The notes under the pieces are model-generated. The model saw only the letters and a program-made list of their open reading frames with translations. It was not told the origin of the DNA and did not search any database. The position numbers and the translations under genes were made by a program. Positions 1 through 9,981 of a stretch of 56,589 nt of DNA are shown here, piece by piece. Each line of letters opens with the position of its first letter. The first letter of the stretch is position 1. Source of the DNA: an uncultured beta proteobacterium (GTDB lineage: Bacteria > Pseudomonadota > Gammaproteobacteria > Burkholderiales > SG8-39); the NCBI GenBank assembly GCA_902826155.1, contig CADEDU010000043.1, positions 1 through 56,589 of the forward strand, given 5' to 3'.

Positions 1-71
1 GGGTGGAGAGATTCGAACTCCCGACCCTCTGCTCCCAAAGCAGATGCGCTACCAGGCTGCGCTACACCCCG
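1..71 (-). tRNA. tRNA-Pro (anticodon TGG), 3' end cut by window edge
   Basis: Read on the minus strand, the segment begins CGGGGTGTAGCGCAGCCTGG and folds as a tRNA. The D-arm carries the usual GCGCAGCCTGGTAGCGC pattern. The anticodon stem TCTGC/GCAGA closes a seven-base loop TTTGGGA with anticodon TGG, and the T-arm contains GTTCGAATC. The 5' acceptor strand CGGGGTG should pair with CACCCCG, but the window stops after CACCC, so the last acceptor bases and any CCA are missing. It lies downstream of pnp in the same direction but has its own promoter-like element. Confidence 0.95.
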
Positions 72-81
72 AAGGGGCGCC

Positions 82-110
82 ATTCTAAGGGAGCGCAACC
101 GGTGGCGCAA
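82..110 (-). promoter_or_regulatory. Candidate sigma-70 promoter of tRNA-Pro
   Basis: On the minus strand TTGCGC (110-105) is followed by a 17-base spacer and TAGAAT (87-82). The first tRNA base lies 10 bases beyond the -10 element, as expected for a tRNA promoter with a very short leader. Seen directly; activity is inferred. Confidence 0.6.
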
Positions 111-144
111 ACCGGCTCGCGGCTGGCGGCGGCCGCACACGCCA

Positions 145-165
145 CCGATGCATTCGCAGCATCGG
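145..165 (-). terminator. Hairpin downstream of pnp
   Basis: A perfect 7-bp inverted repeat CCGATGC/GCATCGG with a 7-base loop lies 24 bases after the pnp stop codon. No run of U follows, so this may be a 3' stabilising or Rho-related hairpin and not an intrinsic terminator. Confidence 0.35.
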
Positions 166-189
166 GGCGTTGTCGACTTTACCGTCCGA

Positions 190-2310
190 TCAGCCTTGCG
201 CGGGCGCCACCGCCGGCGCCGCGCCGGCGTCGGCCGCGACGGCCTTCATGCTCAGGCGAACACGGCCCTTCTCGTCCGACTCGAGCACCTTCACTTTGAT
301 CTGCTGGCCTTCCTTGAGGAAGTCGGACACGGCGTTCACGCGCTTCTCGCTGATCTGCGAGATGTGCAGCAGACCGTCTTTGCCCGGGAGGATGCTGACG
401 ATCGCGCCGAAGTCGAGCAGCTTGAGCACGGTGCCGTCGTAGACCTTGCCCACTTCCACCTCGGCGGTGATGTCGGCGATCTTCCTGCGCGCCGCCTCGC
501 CGCCCTCGGCGTTGACGCAGGCGATGCTGATCGTGCCGTCGTCGCCGATCTCGATCGTCGTACCGGTCTCTTCCTGGAGCGCGCGGATGACCACGCCGCC
601 CTTGCCGATGACGTCGCGGATCTTCTCCGGGCTGATCTTCATCTTGATGATGCGCGGAGCGAACGTCGAGATCTCGGTGCGCGAACCATCGAGTGCATCG
701 CGCATCTTGCCCAGGATGAGGATGCGGCCTTCCCGTGCCTGCGCCAAGGCCACCTTCATGATTTCCTTGGTGATGCCCTCGATTTTGATGTCCATCTGCA
801 GCGCGGTAATGCCGTTGTCGGTGCCGGCCACCTTGAAATCCATGTCGCCAAGGTGATCCTCGTCGCCGAGGATGTCGGTCAGCACGGCGAACCGGTTGCC
901 TTCCTTGATCAGGCCCATCGCGATGCCGGCAACGTGTGCTTTGGTCGGTACGCCCGCGTCCATCAGCGCGAGGCTGCCGCCGCACACCGACGCCATGGAA
1001 CTCGAGCCGTTCGATTCGGTGATCTCCGAGACCAGCCGCACCGAGTAGGCGAACTGATCGGAGGGGGGCATCATCGCCAGCAAAGCGCGCTTGGCAAGCC
1101 GGCCGTGCCCGATCTCGCGGCGTTTCGGTGCACCGATCCGGCCGGTTTCACCCGTGGCGTACGGCGGCATGTTGTACTGGAGCATGAAGCGCTCCTTGTA
1201 CTCGCCCTGAATGGCGTCGATGATCTGCTCGTCGCGCCCGGTACCCAGGGTGGCCACCACCAGCGCTTGCGTTTCGCCGCGCGTGAAGAGCGCCGAACCA
1301 TGGGCGCGTGGCAGCACGCCGACGCGGATGCTGATCGGCCGCACGGTTCGCGTGTCGCGACCGTCGATGCGAGGCTCACCGTCGAGGATCTGGCTGCGTA
1401 CGATCTTCGATTCGATGCCGAACAGCAGATCGCCGACGACGTTCTTGTCCGGCGCCGGCTCGGTCTTGCCAAGTTCGTCGAACACGCGGCTGCGGATCTG
1501 GCTCAGGCGGTCGTTGCGCGCCTGCTTTTGTTTGATGCGGAACGCTTCACGCAGATCGGCCTCGGCCAGGCTGGTCACGCGACTGGACAGCGCGTCGTCC
1601 TTGGTGGGTGGTTGCCAGTTCCAGCTCGGCTTGCCGGCTTGTTCGGCCAGCTCGTGGATCGCATCGATCGCGACCTGCATCTGCTCGTGTCCGTACACCA
1701 CGGCGCCCAGCATCACGTCTTCATTCAACTCGTTGGCCTCGGATTCGACCATGAGCACTGCCTGCTCGGTGCCCGCGACCACCAGATTCAGCGCCGATTC
1801 CTTCAACTGCGCGGGGCTCGGGTTGAGCAGATACTGGCCGTCTTTGTAGCCGACGCGCGCCGCGCCGATCGGGCCGTTGAACGGAATGCCGGCCAGCGTG
1901 AGCGCTGCCGAGCAGCCGATCAACGCGGGGATGTCGGGGTCGACGTCGGGGTTGCACGACATCACGGTCGCGACGACCTGTACTTCGTTGTAGAAGCCGT
2001 CCGGGAACAGCGGCCGGACCGGGCGGTCGATCAGCCGCGACGTGAGAGTCTCCTTCTCGGTGGGCCTGCCCTCGCGCTTGAAGAAGCCGCCCGGAATACG
2101 ACCAGCCGCATAGAACTTCTCGACGTAGTCGACGGTCAGCGGGAAGAAATCCTGCCCGGTACGTGCTTCCTTGGCAGCAACCACGGTGCACAGCACCACG
2201 GTGTCTTCGACGTTGACGAACACCGCCCCGCTCGCCTGACGAGCGATCTCGCCGGTTTCGAGCGTCACTTGGTGGGCGCCGTAGGTGAAGGTTTTCTTGA
2301 CCGGATTCAA
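190..2310 (-). CDS. pnp: Polyribonucleotide nucleotidyltransferase (PNPase)
   Basis: Phosphorolytic 3'-5' exoribonuclease of RNA decay, a cytosolic trimer and degradosome partner. The 706-residue product has the family layout: two RNase PH-like domains separated by a helical linker, then a KH domain (motif [12 protein letters not shown]) and a C-terminal S1 domain ([14 protein letters not shown]). Catalytic-core stretches such as [15 protein letters not shown] and [15 protein letters not shown] are intact. The start chosen is TTG at 2310, giving [11 protein letters not shown], which matches the conserved N terminus and has an AAAGGA ribosome site 9 bases upstream. The open frame continues 40 codons further but that part is unlike PNPase. 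It ends in an Ala/Pro-rich tail. The gene follows rpsO behind a hairpin terminator, as in the classical rpsO-pnp arrangement, so some transcription may arise by readthrough. Confidence 0.97.
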   Translation of the reverse strand: MNPVKKTFTYGAHQVTLETGEIARQASGAVFVNVEDTVVLCTVVAAKEARTGQDFFPLTVDYVEKFYAAGRIPGGFFKREGRPTEKETLTSRLIDRPVRPLFPDGFYNEVQVVATVMSCNPDVDPDIPALIGCSAALTLAGIPFNGPIGAARVGYKDGQYLLNPSPAQLKESALNLVVAGTEQAVLMVESEANELNEDVMLGAVVYGHEQMQVAIDAIHELAEQAGKPSWNWQPPTKDDALSSRVTSLAEADLREAFRIKQKQARNDRLSQIRSRVFDELGKTEPAPDKNVVGDLLFGIESKIVRSQILDGEPRIDGRDTRTVRPISIRVGVLPRAHGSALFTRGETQALVVATLGTGRDEQIIDAIQGEYKERFMLQYNMPPYATGETGRIGAPKRREIGHGRLAKRALLAMMPPSDQFAYSVRLVSEITESNGSSSMASVCGGSLALMDAGVPTKAHVAGIAMGLIKEGNRFAVLTDILGDEDHLGDMDFKVAGTDNGITALQMDIKIEGITKEIMKVALAQAREGRILILGKMRDALDGSRTEISTFAPRIIKMKISPEKIRDVIGKGGVVIRALQEETGTTIEIGDDGTISIACVNAEGGEAARRKIADITAEVEVGKVYDGTVLKLLDFGAIVSILPGKDGLLHISQISEKRVNAVSDFLKEGQQIKVKVLESDEKGRVRLSMKAVAADAGAAPAVAPAQG

Positions 2311-2427
2311 AGCTGGGTCCTTTCCGCCGGGAGTCGGCTCAACGCCGCGCGGCGATCGATACGAGTTGTGAGCGAATTGCGGAGTGGGGGTTGCGCGCCC
2401 GGCTGCACGGAGATCGAGGCGGACGCA

Positions 2428-2457
2428 CAAACAAAGACGCCCACAGGGAGTGGGCGT
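2428..2457 (-). terminator. Intrinsic terminator between rpsO and pnp
   Basis: On the minus strand a perfect 8-bp stem ACGCCCAC/GTGGGCGT with a 5-base loop is followed by the U-rich stretch CTTTGTTTG. It begins 7 bases after the rpsO stop codon. It would end the short rpsO transcript and make pnp depend on readthrough or a second promoter. The following 126 bases up to the pnp start hold no promoter I can call with confidence. Confidence 0.75.
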
Positions 2458-2464
2458 TGATCGA

Positions 2465-2734
2465 TTACTTGCGCAGTCCGAGCCGGTCGATCACGGCCCG
2501 ATATTTATCGGCATTGGTGCGCTTGAGATAGTCGAGCAGCTTGCGCCGCTGACTCACCATCTTCAACAGTCCACGGCGCGAATGGTGATCCTTGACGTGC
2601 GCCTTGAAGTGATCGGTGAGCCCGTTGATGCGCGCCGTGAGCAGGGCCACCTGCACTTCGGGTGAGCCGGTATCGCTCGTCTCGCGCTGATAATCTTTGA
2701 TGAGTTGCGCCTTATCGGCGGTGGTGACGGCCAT
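2465..2734 (-). CDS. rpsO: 30S ribosomal protein S15
   Basis: Primary 16S rRNA-binding protein that nucleates assembly of the 30S central domain. The 89-residue length is exactly that of bacterial S15. The hallmark segments [31 protein letters not shown] and [11 protein letters not shown] are all present. It starts with ATG at 2734 and ends in TAA. A promoter-like TTGTTT-17-TAGAAT lies upstream and a hairpin terminator downstream, so it can form its own unit ahead of pnp. In enterobacteria S15 represses its own translation through a leader structure; I did not identify an equivalent here. Confidence 0.97.
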   Translation of the reverse strand: MAVTTADKAQLIKDYQRETSDTGSPEVQVALLTARINGLTDHFKAHVKDHHSRRGLLKMVSQRRKLLDYLKRTNADKYRAVIDRLGLRK

Positions 2735-2772
2735 CGCGTCTGCTCGTTTCGGTCGATAAAAATAAGCGGAGA

Positions 2773-2801
2773 ATTCTAATGGGATTGTCCTCTAGAAACA
2801 A
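2773..2801 (-). promoter_or_regulatory. Candidate promoter of rpsO
   Basis: Minus-strand TTGTTT (2801-2796), a 17-base spacer and TAGAAT (2778-2773) lie 39 bases before the rpsO start. The -10 hexamer is the same as in the tRNA-Pro and rimP-nusA candidates in this window. Confidence 0.6.
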
Positions 2802-2853
2802 GGGGTTTCGCGGCTTGGGCGCGCCGCCCGCGATCGCGCGTCATGCGAACGGA

Positions 2854-3849
2854 TCAGCCGCCGCGAGTCGGGTCGTCGATTCGTACTGCGAGCGGCGCCT
2901 TCATCAGTCGCTGCGGCCTGACTTCCCCGGCACCGGCGTGCAGCACCAGACCAAGAAAAGCGCCGTTCGCAGCATAGGCTCGCAGCGTCGTCCCTGCTAG
3001 CCCGGATTCGAGTTGGTGTCCGGCGCGCACCGTACGGCCCTCGAGCAATCGGGCCGATGCCTGTTCGTCCAAGTCGACGCGCGGCAGGCCCGTGATCAAC
3101 GCATCGACGGGCAACAGGCAGGCGTCGCGCACCGCGGATTCAAGGCCTTCCAGCTTCTCGAAGTCGTGCGCCGCGCCGATATCGAATTCCCCGACGGCGA
3201 GCCTGCGCAACGCGCTCAGGTGCGCGCCGCAACCCAACACCGCGCCGATATCCTCAGCCAGAACGCGGATGTACGTTCCCTTGCTGCATCGCACGCGCGC
3301 GGTCACGGTGGGGCCCAGCCATTCAACCAATTCGATCGAATGAATCGTGATCGCGCGTGGCTTGCGGTCGATCTGCTCGCCTTTGCGCGCGTAGTCATAC
3401 AGCGGACGTCCCTCATGCTTGAGCGCTGAATGCATCGGCGGAATCTGCTCGATCCTGCCCACGAAGCGCGCGAGCGCATTCTCGATGCCCGCCTGGTCGA
3501 CCTGGACCGGTCTTTGTTCAAGCACGCTGCCTTCCGGGTCGCCAGTCGACGTACGCACGCCCAATCGAATGGTGGCGAGATAGGTCTTGTCGGCCTCCAG
3601 CAGTCCGGTGCTGAACTTGGTCGCCTCGCCGAATGCGATCGGCAGCAGACCGGTGGCGAACGGATCAAGCGTACCGGTGTGGCCGGCCCGTTCGGCCTGA
3701 TAGAGCCGGCGCACGCGTTGCAACGCGCCGTTCGATGAAACGCCCGCCGGCTTGTCGAACAGCAGCACGCCGTCCACGAAGCGCTTGCGCGCAGCGCGCC
3801 TCGCGCCGTGTTGCGGCTGCGAATCCAAGCCTGGTCCTGCGTCAGCCAT
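2854..3849 (-). CDS. truB: tRNA pseudouridine(55) synthase
   Basis: Isomerises U55 in the T-loop of tRNAs and also acts as a tRNA folding chaperone. The 331-residue protein has the TruB catalytic motif GHTGTLDPFATGLLP with the nucleophilic aspartate at about D62. The downstream segments YDYARKGEQIDRKPR and CSKGTYIRVLAEDIG are also diagnostic. A basic extension of about 20 residues precedes the conserved domain and the C terminus has a small PUA-like tail. Its ATG (3849) overlaps the end of rbfA by 8 bases, so translation is probably coupled. It is the last gene of the rimP-nusA-infB-rbfA-truB operon; rpsO follows after 119 bases with its own promoter-like element. Confidence 0.96.
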   Translation of the reverse strand: MADAGPGLDSQPQHGARRAARKRFVDGVLLFDKPAGVSSNGALQRVRRLYQAERAGHTGTLDPFATGLLPIAFGEATKFSTGLLEADKTYLATIRLGVRTSTGDPEGSVLEQRPVQVDQAGIENALARFVGRIEQIPPMHSALKHEGRPLYDYARKGEQIDRKPRAITIHSIELVEWLGPTVTARVRCSKGTYIRVLAEDIGAVLGCGAHLSALRRLAVGEFDIGAAHDFEKLEGLESAVRDACLLPVDALITGLPRVDLDEQASARLLEGRTVRAGHQLESGLAGTTLRAYAANGAFLGLVLHAGAGEVRPQRLMKAPLAVRIDDPTRGG

Positions 3850-4207
3850 CGTCTTTTCGCGCCGTCGCCACCGCCTGATCGATCAGGTGGGTCAGATGCA
3901 CGCCGCGCTCGATCGAGGCGTCGTACTCGAAGCGCAATTCGGGCGTGGCGAACGTCTTGAGCCGCCGGCCGAGCAGGCTGCGCATGAATCCGGCAGCGCT
4001 GGAAAGACCCGACAGGATCTCGGCCCGGCGCTCGGCCGGTGCGAGCGTGGTCACGAATACCTTTGCATGCTGCAGGTCCGATGTGACCGTCACCTCGGTG
4101 ATCGTGACCAGCGCGATGCGCGGATCCTTGAGTTCGGAGGCGATGATCGCCGACAGCTCGCGCTGGATCTGATCGGCGATTCGTCCGAGGCGTTGCGCGC
4201 CGGCCAT
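3842..4207 (-). CDS. rbfA: 30S ribosome-binding factor RbfA
   Basis: Late-stage 30S maturation factor that binds near the 5' end of 16S rRNA and is linked to cold adaptation. The product has 121 residues from ATG 4207, the usual size. It contains RIADQIQRELSAIIASELKDP and the KH-type core VTITEVTVTSDLQHAKVFVT. The frame is open further upstream into infB, but only this start gives the conserved N terminus, so the longer form is rejected. It lies 89 bases after infB and overlaps truB by 8 bases. No strong Shine-Dalgarno is visible before the ATG. Confidence 0.95.
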   Translation of the reverse strand: MAGAQRLGRIADQIQRELSAIIASELKDPRIALVTITEVTVTSDLQHAKVFVTTLAPAERRAEILSGLSSAAGFMRSLLGRRLKTFATPELRFEYDASIERGVHLTHLIDQAVATARKDDG

Positions 4208-4296
4208 CGAGGTATCGTGGGCTCTGGCTACGAGAGGCGGTAGGTACGAGTAGCGGAAAGTGCGTGCGCGACGACGCGGGCCGGGCAGGCCCCGCG

Positions 4297-6957
4297 CTAT
4301 AGCGTGCGCGCGACCTCTTCGACCTCGTAGACCTCGAGCTGATCGCCGACCTGGATGTCGTTGAAACTCTTGACCGACAGGCCGCACTCGAATCCGCCCT
4401 TCACTTCGCGCACGTCGTCCTTGAAGCGCTTGAGCGAATCGAGCTCGCCGTCGTGGATCACGACGTTGTCGCGCAGCAGCCGCACCCGCGAATTGCGTCG
4501 GACCAGGCCATCGAGCACGTAGCAACCGGCCACGGCGCCCACCTTGGAGATCCGGAACACCTGCCTGATCTCCACCATGCCCAGCACGTTCTCCTTCTTC
4601 TCCGGCGCGAGCATGCCCGACAGTGCCGCCTTCACCTCATCGACAGCGTCGTAGATGATGTTGTAGTAGCGGATGTCGATGCCGGCTTCCTCCGCGCGCT
4701 TGCGCGCCGCGGTGTCGGCACGAGTGTTGAAGCCGATGACGACCGCCTTCGATGCTATGGCGAGGTTGATGTCGGACTCGTTGATGGCGCCGACGCCGGC
4801 GTGGACGACGGTGACTTTCACCTCGTCGGTCGACAGGCGCGACAACGCATGCACCAGCGCTTCCTGCGAGCCCTGCACGTCGGCCTTGATCAGCAGCGAC
4901 AGCGATTTCACGCCGCCCTCGCCCATCGTCTCGAACACGTTCTCGAGCTTCGCCGCCTGCTGCTTGGCCAGTTTGACGTCGCGGAACTTGCCTTGACGGA
5001 ACAGCGCGATTTCGCGCGCCTTGCGCTCGTCGCCGAGGACGATCAATTCTTCGCCTGCCACCGGCACGTCGGACAGACCCTGGATTTCCACCGGAATCGA
5101 TGGACCGGCTTCAGTGACCGGTTTGGCGTTCTCGTCGAGCATCGCGCGCACGCGACCGAAAACAGCGCCGGCGAGCACCATGTCGCCGCGTTTGAGCGTG
5201 CCCGATTGCACCAGAACGGTAGCCACCGGACCGCGGCCGCGATCGAGGCGCGCTTCGATGACCAGCCCCTTCGCCGCGGAATCGGCCGGCGCCTTGAGCT
5301 CGAGCACCTCGGCCTGGAGCAGCACGTTATCAAGCAGATCGTCGATGCCCTGTCCGGTGCGAGCCGATACCGGAATGAAAGGCGATTCGCCGCCGTACTC
5401 TTCAGGCACGACGCCATGCGCCACCAGTTGCTGCTTGACGCGATCGGGATTGGCTTCAGGCTTGTCGATCTTGTTGAGGGCCACCACGACCGGAACGTTC
5501 GCGGCCTTCGCGTGTGCGATCGCCTCGAGTGTCTGCGGCATCACGCCGTCGTCGGCCGCAACGACCAGGATCACAAGATCGGTCGCCTTCGCACCACGGG
5601 CACGCATTGCCGTGAACGCTTCGTGGCCCGGCGTGTCGAGGAACGTCACGATCCCCCGCGGGGTCTCGACGTGGTAAGCGCCGATGTGCTGGGTGATGCC
5701 TCCCGCCTCGCCACTGGCCACGCGGGTCTTGCGTATGTAGTCGAGGAGCGATGTCTTGCCATGGTCGACGTGGCCCATCACGGTCACGACCGGCGGGCGC
5801 GACTGCAGTTGCAATTCACCTTCGGCCGGGATCTCGATCAGGTAAGCCTCGGGATCGTCGAGCTTCGCGGCGATCGCTTTGTGGCCGAGTTCCTCGACCA
5901 CGATCATCGCGGTTTCCTGGTCGAGCATCTGATTGATGGTCACCATCGAGCCCATCTTCATGAGCGTCTTGATCAGCTCGGCAGCCTTGACCGACATCTT
6001 GTGCGCAAGGTCGGCGACGGTGATGGTTTCGGGTACGTGAATCTCGCGCACCACCTTTTCGATCGCCTGCGCGGGTGCACGCTCTGCATCGCCCGCGCCG
6101 CGATGACGGCCGCCTTTGCTGTGCCAGCCCCCCGCACCCGGCGTGGAGTCGCCGCGCGTCTTGATCGTGCGCTTTTTCGCCGCGTCGCCGCCACGCCAAT
6201 CCGGCCTGGGTGCCGGCTTCACGTCTTTCTTGGGCTTCTTGTCGGCGTCGGTCGTCTTGGGCTTGTGAAGCGTGGCATCGCCCGTTGCGCCCTGCGGCGC
6301 TTCGGCCGCGGGTTCTGGCGCAACAGCGGCCCGTGTATGGATCGCCGATGCGGCACGCGCGGCCTCCTCGGCTGCACGACGCTCGGCCTCGCGCTGTTCA
6401 GCGAGGCGGCGCTCACGCTCGTGGCGCACTTGAACTTCGGCCGCCTGACGCTCCGACAGCTCGCGCTGCTTGAGCATCTCGGTCTCGCGCAATTGCGCTT
6501 CGCGCTCGTCGATGATCGAAACAGGCGCGGATGCGGTCACCGGCGCGACCACCGGCGCGGCAGCCGGGGCTGGCACGGGCTCGGGTATCGGTGCGGGCGG
6601 TGGTGCGACTTCGACCTCGGCAACCGGCTCATCCAAGGCCTGCGGTACGGGTTCGGGCGTGTCGCGCTTGACGAACACGCGCTTCTTGCGAACTTCGACC
6701 TGAATGGTGCGCGCCTTGCCGGCCGCGGTGGCGGTCTTGATCTCGCTGGTCTGCTTGCGCGTCAGCGTGATGCGTTGCTTGGGCTCCTGTGCGCCGTGTG
6801 CGCGACGCAAATAGTCGAGCAGCTTCGATTTGTCCTGATCGGACAATAGATCCTTCGCCACGGTCTTGTTGACCCCGGCCGCCTTCAACTGCTCCAGCAG
6901 CACGTTGGGTGCTACCTTGAGCTCTCCTGCGAACTGCTCGACGCTCGTTTGGGCCAT
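4297..6957 (-). CDS. infB: Translation initiation factor IF-2
   Basis: GTPase that recruits fMet-tRNA to the 30S subunit and promotes subunit joining. The 886 residues comprise an N-terminal IF2_N helical domain (1-55), a long Ala/Pro/Glu-rich and basic linker, a second IF2_N segment (about 310-365), the G domain and C-terminal domains II-IV. G1 GHVDHGKT is at about 395-402, G3 DTPGHEAF near 440 and G4 NKID near 494. Length is typical of proteobacterial IF-2 alpha. It follows nusA after 28 bases and precedes rbfA, the standard nusA operon order. A very long antisense open frame across it is a codon-bias shadow. Confidence 0.97.
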   Translation of the reverse strand: MAQTSVEQFAGELKVAPNVLLEQLKAAGVNKTVAKDLLSDQDKSKLLDYLRRAHGAQEPKQRITLTRKQTSEIKTATAAGKARTIQVEVRKKRVFVKRDTPEPVPQALDEPVAEVEVAPPPAPIPEPVPAPAAAPVVAPVTASAPVSIIDEREAQLRETEMLKQRELSERQAAEVQVRHERERRLAEQREAERRAAEEAARAASAIHTRAAVAPEPAAEAPQGATGDATLHKPKTTDADKKPKKDVKPAPRPDWRGGDAAKKRTIKTRGDSTPGAGGWHSKGGRHRGAGDAERAPAQAIEKVVREIHVPETITVADLAHKMSVKAAELIKTLMKMGSMVTINQMLDQETAMIVVEELGHKAIAAKLDDPEAYLIEIPAEGELQLQSRPPVVTVMGHVDHGKTSLLDYIRKTRVASGEAGGITQHIGAYHVETPRGIVTFLDTPGHEAFTAMRARGAKATDLVILVVAADDGVMPQTLEAIAHAKAANVPVVVALNKIDKPEANPDRVKQQLVAHGVVPEEYGGESPFIPVSARTGQGIDDLLDNVLLQAEVLELKAPADSAAKGLVIEARLDRGRGPVATVLVQSGTLKRGDMVLAGAVFGRVRAMLDENAKPVTEAGPSIPVEIQGLSDVPVAGEELIVLGDERKAREIALFRQGKFRDVKLAKQQAAKLENVFETMGEGGVKSLSLLIKADVQGSQEALVHALSRLSTDEVKVTVVHAGVGAINESDINLAIASKAVVIGFNTRADTAARKRAEEAGIDIRYYNIIYDAVDEVKAALSGMLAPEKKENVLGMVEIRQVFRISKVGAVAGCYVLDGLVRRNSRVRLLRDNVVIHDGELDSLKRFKDDVREVKGGFECGLSVKSFNDIQVGDQLEVYEVEEVARTL

Positions 6958-6985
6958 CGGTTTTCCAGACTCCTCGCTGCCCCGC

Positions 6986-8461
6986 CTACTCTTTGAACCA
7001 ATGCTCGCGCGCTTTCATGATCAGCGCCTTGGCGCGCTCAGCTTCCATTCCCGTCATTTCCAGCAGGTCATCCACGGCCAGATCGGCCAGGTCGTCGCGG
7101 GTCTTGATGCCGACCTGCGCCAGCTTGGCCGCCAGCGGATGATCCATTCCTTCCAGATTGAGTAGTTCGGGATCCACTCCTTCGATCTGCTCCTCGCTGC
7201 GGATTTCCTGCACCAGCAGCGAATCGCGTGCGCGGCTGCGCAATTCGTTGACCAGATCCTCGTCGAAGCCTTCGATCTCGGTCATCTCGTTGATCGGCAC
7301 GTAGGCCACCTCTTCCAGGGTGCCGAACCCTTCCTGGATGAGCAGGTTGGCGACCTCCTCGTCGACATCGAGCCGTTCGATGAACAACTGGCGCACCAGC
7401 TTGGTTTCCTCTTCCTGCTTGCGCTGCGACTCTTCCTCGGTCATGAGGTTGATGGTCCAGCCGGTCAGCTCCGATGCCAGGCGAACGTTCTGCCCCGATC
7501 GCCCGATGGCGATGGCGAGGTTCTCCTCGTCGACCGTGACGTCCATCGCATGACGCTCCTCGTCGACGACGATTCCGGTGACCTCGGCGGGCGCGAGCGC
7601 ACCGATCACGAACTGCGCCGGGTCGGCCGACCACAACACGATGTCGACGCGCTCGCCGGCGAGTTCCTGCGTCACGGCCTGCACGCGTGATCCACGCATG
7701 CCCACGCAGGTGCCGATCGGGTCGATGCGCGGATCGTTCGACTTCACCGCGATCTTGGCGCGCACGCCCGGATCGCGCGCGGCGGATTTGATCTCCAGCA
7801 GCCCCTGCTCGATCTCGGGAACCTCGAGCCGGAACAGTTCCATGATGAACTCCGGCGCGGTGCGCGACAGGATGAGCTGTGGCCCGCGAGCGCCGCGATC
7901 GACACGCAGCAGCGCGGCGCGCACGCGGTCGCCGACGCGAAGATTCTCTTTCTGGATGGTGTGGTCGCGCGGCAGCACCGCCTCGACACGACCCACCTCG
8001 ATGATCGCGTTGCCTCGTTCGATGCGCTTGATCGCACCGTTGATCATCTTGTCGCCGCGCGCCAGGAAATCGCTCAGGATCTGCTCGCGCTCGGCGTCGC
8101 GTATGCGTTGCAGGATGACCTGTTTGGCCGCCTGCGCGCCGATCCGACCGAACTCGATCGGTTCGAGCGTTTCCTCGATGTAGTCCTCGACCTGGATGTC
8201 GGAGATCTGCTTCTGCGCTTCGCTCAACGCGATCTGATGCGGCGGCGACTCGAGCTGATCGTCGGGGACGACCTGCCAACGCCGGAACGATTCATAGTTG
8301 CCGGTCTCGCGGTCGATCGCGACGCGCACTTCGACGTCGTCGGAAAAACGCCGTTTGGTCGCCGAGGCGAGCGCAAGCTCCAGCGCGCCGAAGACGATGT
8401 CCTTGTTGACGTTCTTCTCGCGCGCTAGTGCATCGACCAGCAGTAACAACTCGCGACTCAT
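6986..8461 (-). CDS. nusA: Transcription termination/antitermination factor NusA
   Basis: RNA polymerase-associated factor that modulates pausing, intrinsic termination and rRNA antitermination. The 491 residues match the long proteobacterial form: an N-terminal polymerase-binding domain, an S1 domain (about 135-200), KH1 and KH2 (about 200-345, with [18 protein letters not shown] and [20 protein letters not shown]) and two acidic C-terminal repeats. The start [18 protein letters not shown] is conserved. It lies 36 bases after rimP and 28 before infB. In well-studied relatives NusA and the operon leader take part in autoregulation; the terminator in front of rimP makes this plausible here. 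Confidence 0.97.
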   Translation of the reverse strand: MSRELLLLVDALAREKNVNKDIVFGALELALASATKRRFSDDVEVRVAIDRETGNYESFRRWQVVPDDQLESPPHQIALSEAQKQISDIQVEDYIEETLEPIEFGRIGAQAAKQVILQRIRDAEREQILSDFLARGDKMINGAIKRIERGNAIIEVGRVEAVLPRDHTIQKENLRVGDRVRAALLRVDRGARGPQLILSRTAPEFIMELFRLEVPEIEQGLLEIKSAARDPGVRAKIAVKSNDPRIDPIGTCVGMRGSRVQAVTQELAGERVDIVLWSADPAQFVIGALAPAEVTGIVVDEERHAMDVTVDEENLAIAIGRSGQNVRLASELTGWTINLMTEEESQRKQEEETKLVRQLFIERLDVDEEVANLLIQEGFGTLEEVAYVPINEMTEIEGFDEDLVNELRSRARDSLLVQEIRSEEQIEGVDPELLNLEGMDHPLAAKLAQVGIKTRDDLADLAVDDLLEMTGMEAERAKALIMKAREHWFKE

Positions 8462-8497
8462 CGCTATACAGCTCCAGAAGCTCTCGTATCCGCACCG

Positions 8498-8974
8498 TCA
8501 CAGCGCAGGCACCAGCCGGGCTTTCTCCAGCTCGGCCCAGCGCACTTTCAACGGTGCACCATCAACCGTAATCTCGAACTCATCGTCACCGGCCGGCCCC
8601 ACCACGCCGGTGAACTTGCGCCGACCATCGCGAGGCACGCGCAAACGCAGCTCGATCTGATGGCCGGCGAACCGCCTGAAGTCGGCGGGCTTTCTCAGCA
8701 CCCGATCCAGCCCCGGCGAGGACACCTCCAGACGGTCGTAATCGACGCCCTCGACCGCCAGTACGTTCTGCAGCTGGCGCGATGCGCGCTCGCAATCGTC
8801 GTGCTTGATGCGATCGCTTCGAACACCAACCGGAACCGGAGCGTCCGATTCCGCGCGATGCTCGATGAACACGCGCAGCAGCCGGCCGCGATTGGGCTGC
8901 TCGAGATCGACCAGGTCGTATCCCAGACCTGCCAGCGTCGCCTCGACCAACGCTTCAACCGCCTCCGGCCCCAT
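8498..8974 (-). CDS. rimP: Ribosome maturation factor RimP
   Basis: Assembly factor for the 30S subunit, acting before S12 and S19 incorporation. The 158-residue protein has the two-domain RimP pattern, with LVDLEQPNRGRLLRVFIE in the first half and the signature VSSPGLDRVLRKPADF in the middle. ATG 8974 is preceded by the strong ribosome site GAGGTGAG. It is the first gene of the nusA operon. Its leader holds a promoter-like element and a hairpin terminator. Confidence 0.95.
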   Translation of the reverse strand: MGPEAVEALVEATLAGLGYDLVDLEQPNRGRLLRVFIEHRAESDAPVPVGVRSDRIKHDDCERASRQLQNVLAVEGVDYDRLEVSSPGLDRVLRKPADFRRFAGHQIELRLRVPRDGRRKFTGVVGPAGDDEFEITVDGAPLKVRWAELEKARLVPAL

Positions 8975-8998
8975 GTCAGCTCACCTCAGCGTACAAAC

Positions 8999-9019
8999 AA
9001 AAAATGGGCGCGAAGCCCA
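8999..9019 (-). terminator. Intrinsic terminator in the rimP-nusA leader
   Basis: On the minus strand the 5-bp stem TGGGC/GCCCA with loop TTCGC is followed directly by six U (TTTTTTG). It lies after rluB and only 17 bases downstream of the rimP promoter candidate. It can therefore act as the rluB terminator, as an attenuator of the nusA operon, or as both. Confidence 0.7.
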
Positions 9020-9035
9020 CCCTTTGAGGGCCGGT

Positions 9036-9064
9036 ATTCTAGCAAGGGACCCGTGTTCCAACAA
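9036..9064 (-). promoter_or_regulatory. Candidate promoter of rimP-nusA-infB-rbfA-truB
   Basis: Minus-strand TTGTTG (9064-9059), a 17-base spacer and TAGAAT (9041-9036) lie just after the rluB stop codon. The predicted start near 9029 places the terminator hairpin about 10 bases into the RNA. No other convincing promoter is seen before rimP. Confidence 0.55.
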
Positions 9065-9081
9065 TGGGTTAAAGCGAAATC

Positions 9082-9981
9082 TCAAGCCTGCTCGCAGGCC
9101 TTCACGAGGCTCAGGCACGCGTTGTCGGGCAGAAGCTGCCAGCGACCGCGCGGCAGATCGCGTGGCAGATCGATCGGACCGTACCCCGTCCGGATCAGCC
9201 GGCTTACGGTGGCGCCCACCGCGCCGAATAGGCGCCGCACTTCGCGATTGCGACCTTCCTGGAGTGACACCGCATACCACCGGTTCGCGCCTTCGCCGCT
9301 TCGGGTCGACTCGATCTGCGAGAAGCGCGCCAGGCCGTCGTCGAGCTGCACGCCCTGTCGAAGCCGGGCAAGCGAGTCGTTGCTCAACTGACCGATCACC
9401 CGGACTGCATACCGGCGCTCGATGCCGGTACTCGGATGCATCAGCTTGGCGGCCAAGTCCCCGGAATTGGTAAGGAGAAGCAACCCGCTCGTATTGACGT
9501 CGAGCCGCCCTACCGGGATCCAGCGCGCGCCACGCAGCGGCGGGAGCTTCTCGAACACGGTGGCGCGCCCATCGGGATCGCGACGAGTGACCATCTCCCC
9601 GATCGGCTTGTGGTAAGCCAACACGCGCAGGGAGGCCGCGTCCTGCCGCGCCCGCGCGACCGGCCGACCGCCGACGACGATGCGTTCGGTACCCCAGACC
9701 CTCTGCCCCAGCACCGCGGGCTGGCCGTTCACCAAGACCCGACCAGCGACGATCAGCTCCTCGATCGCGCGGCGCGAGGCCACGCCTCGGGCGGCCAGGA
9801 CTTTCTGAATCCGCTCCGGGCCGCCTTGCTCGACAGCCACTTCAGCCGGCGGTTGAGCCGCGCGAAACGCACCGCGATCGCGGCGCGGTCCGACACGTCT
9901 ATCCGTTCTCGGAGGAGGCTCGTTTTGCGGCGTCGGCCCCGGAGGCCTCGGGCGCCTCGGTCGTGGATTCGCCGTCTCCAT
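9082..9981 (-). CDS. rluB: 23S rRNA pseudouridine synthase, RluB/RsuA family
   Basis: Modifies a uridine in the 23S rRNA peptidyl-transferase region (U2605 in E. coli). From residue about 70 it has an S4 RNA-binding domain ([20 protein letters not shown]), then the catalytic motif [19 protein letters not shown] with the key aspartate near residue 161. A C-terminal RGYGPI-like segment ([10 protein letters not shown]) follows. The start is uncertain: ATG 9981 gives 299 residues with a Pro/Arg-rich N-terminal extension that overlaps scpB by 83 bases, while a GTG closer to the S4 domain would remove it. Such basic extensions occur in this subfamily. It follows scpA-scpB, a conserved neighbourhood. 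Confidence 0.9.
   Translation of the reverse strand: METANPRPRRPRPPGPTPQNEPPPRTDRRVGPRRDRGAFRAAQPPAEVAVEQGGPERIQKVLAARGVASRRAIEELIVAGRVLVNGQPAVLGQRVWGTERIVVGGRPVARARQDAASLRVLAYHKPIGEMVTRRDPDGRATVFEKLPPLRGARWIPVGRLDVNTSGLLLLTNSGDLAAKLMHPSTGIERRYAVRVIGQLSNDSLARLRQGVQLDDGLARFSQIESTRSGEGANRWYAVSLQEGRNREVRRLFGAVGATVSRLIRTGYGPIDLPRDLPRGRWQLLPDNACLSLVKACEQA

Noticed and set aside
148..2460. 770-codon open frame antisense to pnp
   Set aside because: It mirrors pnp codon bias in G+C-rich DNA, gives low-complexity Arg/Asp/His-rich protein and has no recognisable domain or start signal.
4453..6849. 798-codon open frame antisense to infB
   Set aside because: Shadow of a G+C-rich gene with no family features.
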